This document shows, piece by piece, positions 5,794 through 5,892 of a DNA stretch of 5,892 nucleotides. The notes below the pieces were generated by a model. The model searched no databases. It was not told the origin of the DNA and saw nothing but the letters and a program-made list of their open reading frames with translations. Made by a program: the position numbers and the translations under genes. Source of the stretch: CAUZFZ01 sp963579025 (lineage in GTDB: Bacteria; Planctomycetota; Planctomycetia; Planctomycetales; Planctomycetaceae); assembly GCA_963579025.1 (NCBI GenBank), contig CAUZFZ010000307.1:1-5892 (forward strand). Reading direction: 5' to 3'. Position 1 is the stretch's first letter, and every line of letters starts with the position of its first letter.

Positions 5794-5892
5794 GGGGTTA
5801 CGTCATGCGGCGGCCTTGAGCTGGTGTCTTGGTTTCTTCATTAGAGCCAGAACTTTCGGTCTGCGTTTGTTGACGCGCGGTTCGACTCGACC
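5768..5892 (-). mobile_element. Right end of an IS4-like insertion sequence (boundary approximate)
   Basis: The transposase stop is at 5803, and an insertion sequence normally ends within a few tens of bases of it. The bases between the stop and recognisable propeller sequence (about 5740-5802) include GGCAGTGCC (minus strand, 5782-5774), a plausible part of a terminal inverted repeat. The other end lies outside the window, so neither the repeat nor a target duplication can be confirmed. Confidence 0.4.
5803..5892 (-). CDS. C-terminus of a probable IS4-family transposase, partial
   Basis: The minus strand from the window edge reads 29 codons to a TGA at 5805-5803. The peptide contains RVEPRVNKRRPKVLALM followed by KKPRHQ and a short Ala-rich end. 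'R-x-x-PRxxKRRPKxxxLxxxPRH' is the usual basic tail of a large group of IS4-type DDE transposases common in planctomycetes and cyanobacteria. The catalytic DDE residues lie outside the window, so whether the element is intact cannot be judged. The gene runs toward, and in the same frame as, the truncated propeller gene, whose open frame begins right after this stop. Confidence 0.7.
   Translation of the reverse strand, partial: GRVEPRVNKRRPKVLALMKKPRHQLKAAA

Overview
The window looks like chromosomal DNA from a planctomycete-type bacterium (Pirellulales/Planctomycetales-like). I infer this from a PDZ plus WD40 propeller protein, exported 'SxDGxxW' sugar-propeller proteins, a DUF4838-type N-terminus, moderately GC-rich DNA, and the taaggggtcagg repeat motif, which I associate with such genomes. 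No search could be run, so the taxon is an inference. No tRNA, rRNA, CRISPR array or replication origin was seen.

Layout, left to right. (1) Positions 2-1435, plus strand: the 3' part of a PDZ-WD40 protein whose true start probably lies left of the window. (2) Positions 1526-1787: two direct copies of a 15-bp repeat enclose a short minus-strand remnant of a sodium:solute symporter gene. (3) Positions 1805-2128, plus strand: the exported N-terminus of a DUF4838-type (alpha-glucuronidase-like) protein that loses homology after about 108 residues. (4) Positions 2170-2974, minus strand: an overlapping two-gene module of a small helical protein and an AbiEii-like nucleotidyltransferase, probably a toxin-antitoxin-type cassette, with a hairpin right after its last stop codon. 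(5) Positions 3188-5793, minus strand: two paralogous secreted-type propeller proteins, transcribed leftward and joined by an ATGA stop/start overlap. The upstream paralogue has lost its N-terminus. (6) Positions 5803-5892, minus strand: the last 29 codons of a probable IS4-family transposase, ending directly upstream of that truncated gene.

The common thread is a carbohydrate-handling neighbourhood (symporter, DUF4838 enzyme, two propeller proteins) that has been broken up. At least three of its genes are fragments, and each break sits next to something mobile or repetitive: the 15-bp repeat pair, the toxin-antitoxin-like cassette, or the insertion sequence. Only the 512-residue propeller protein and the two-gene cassette look complete. 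I see no clear new defence or metabolic system. The less familiar points are the nucleotidyltransferase with its small partner, and the coupled propeller paralogues of unknown substrate.
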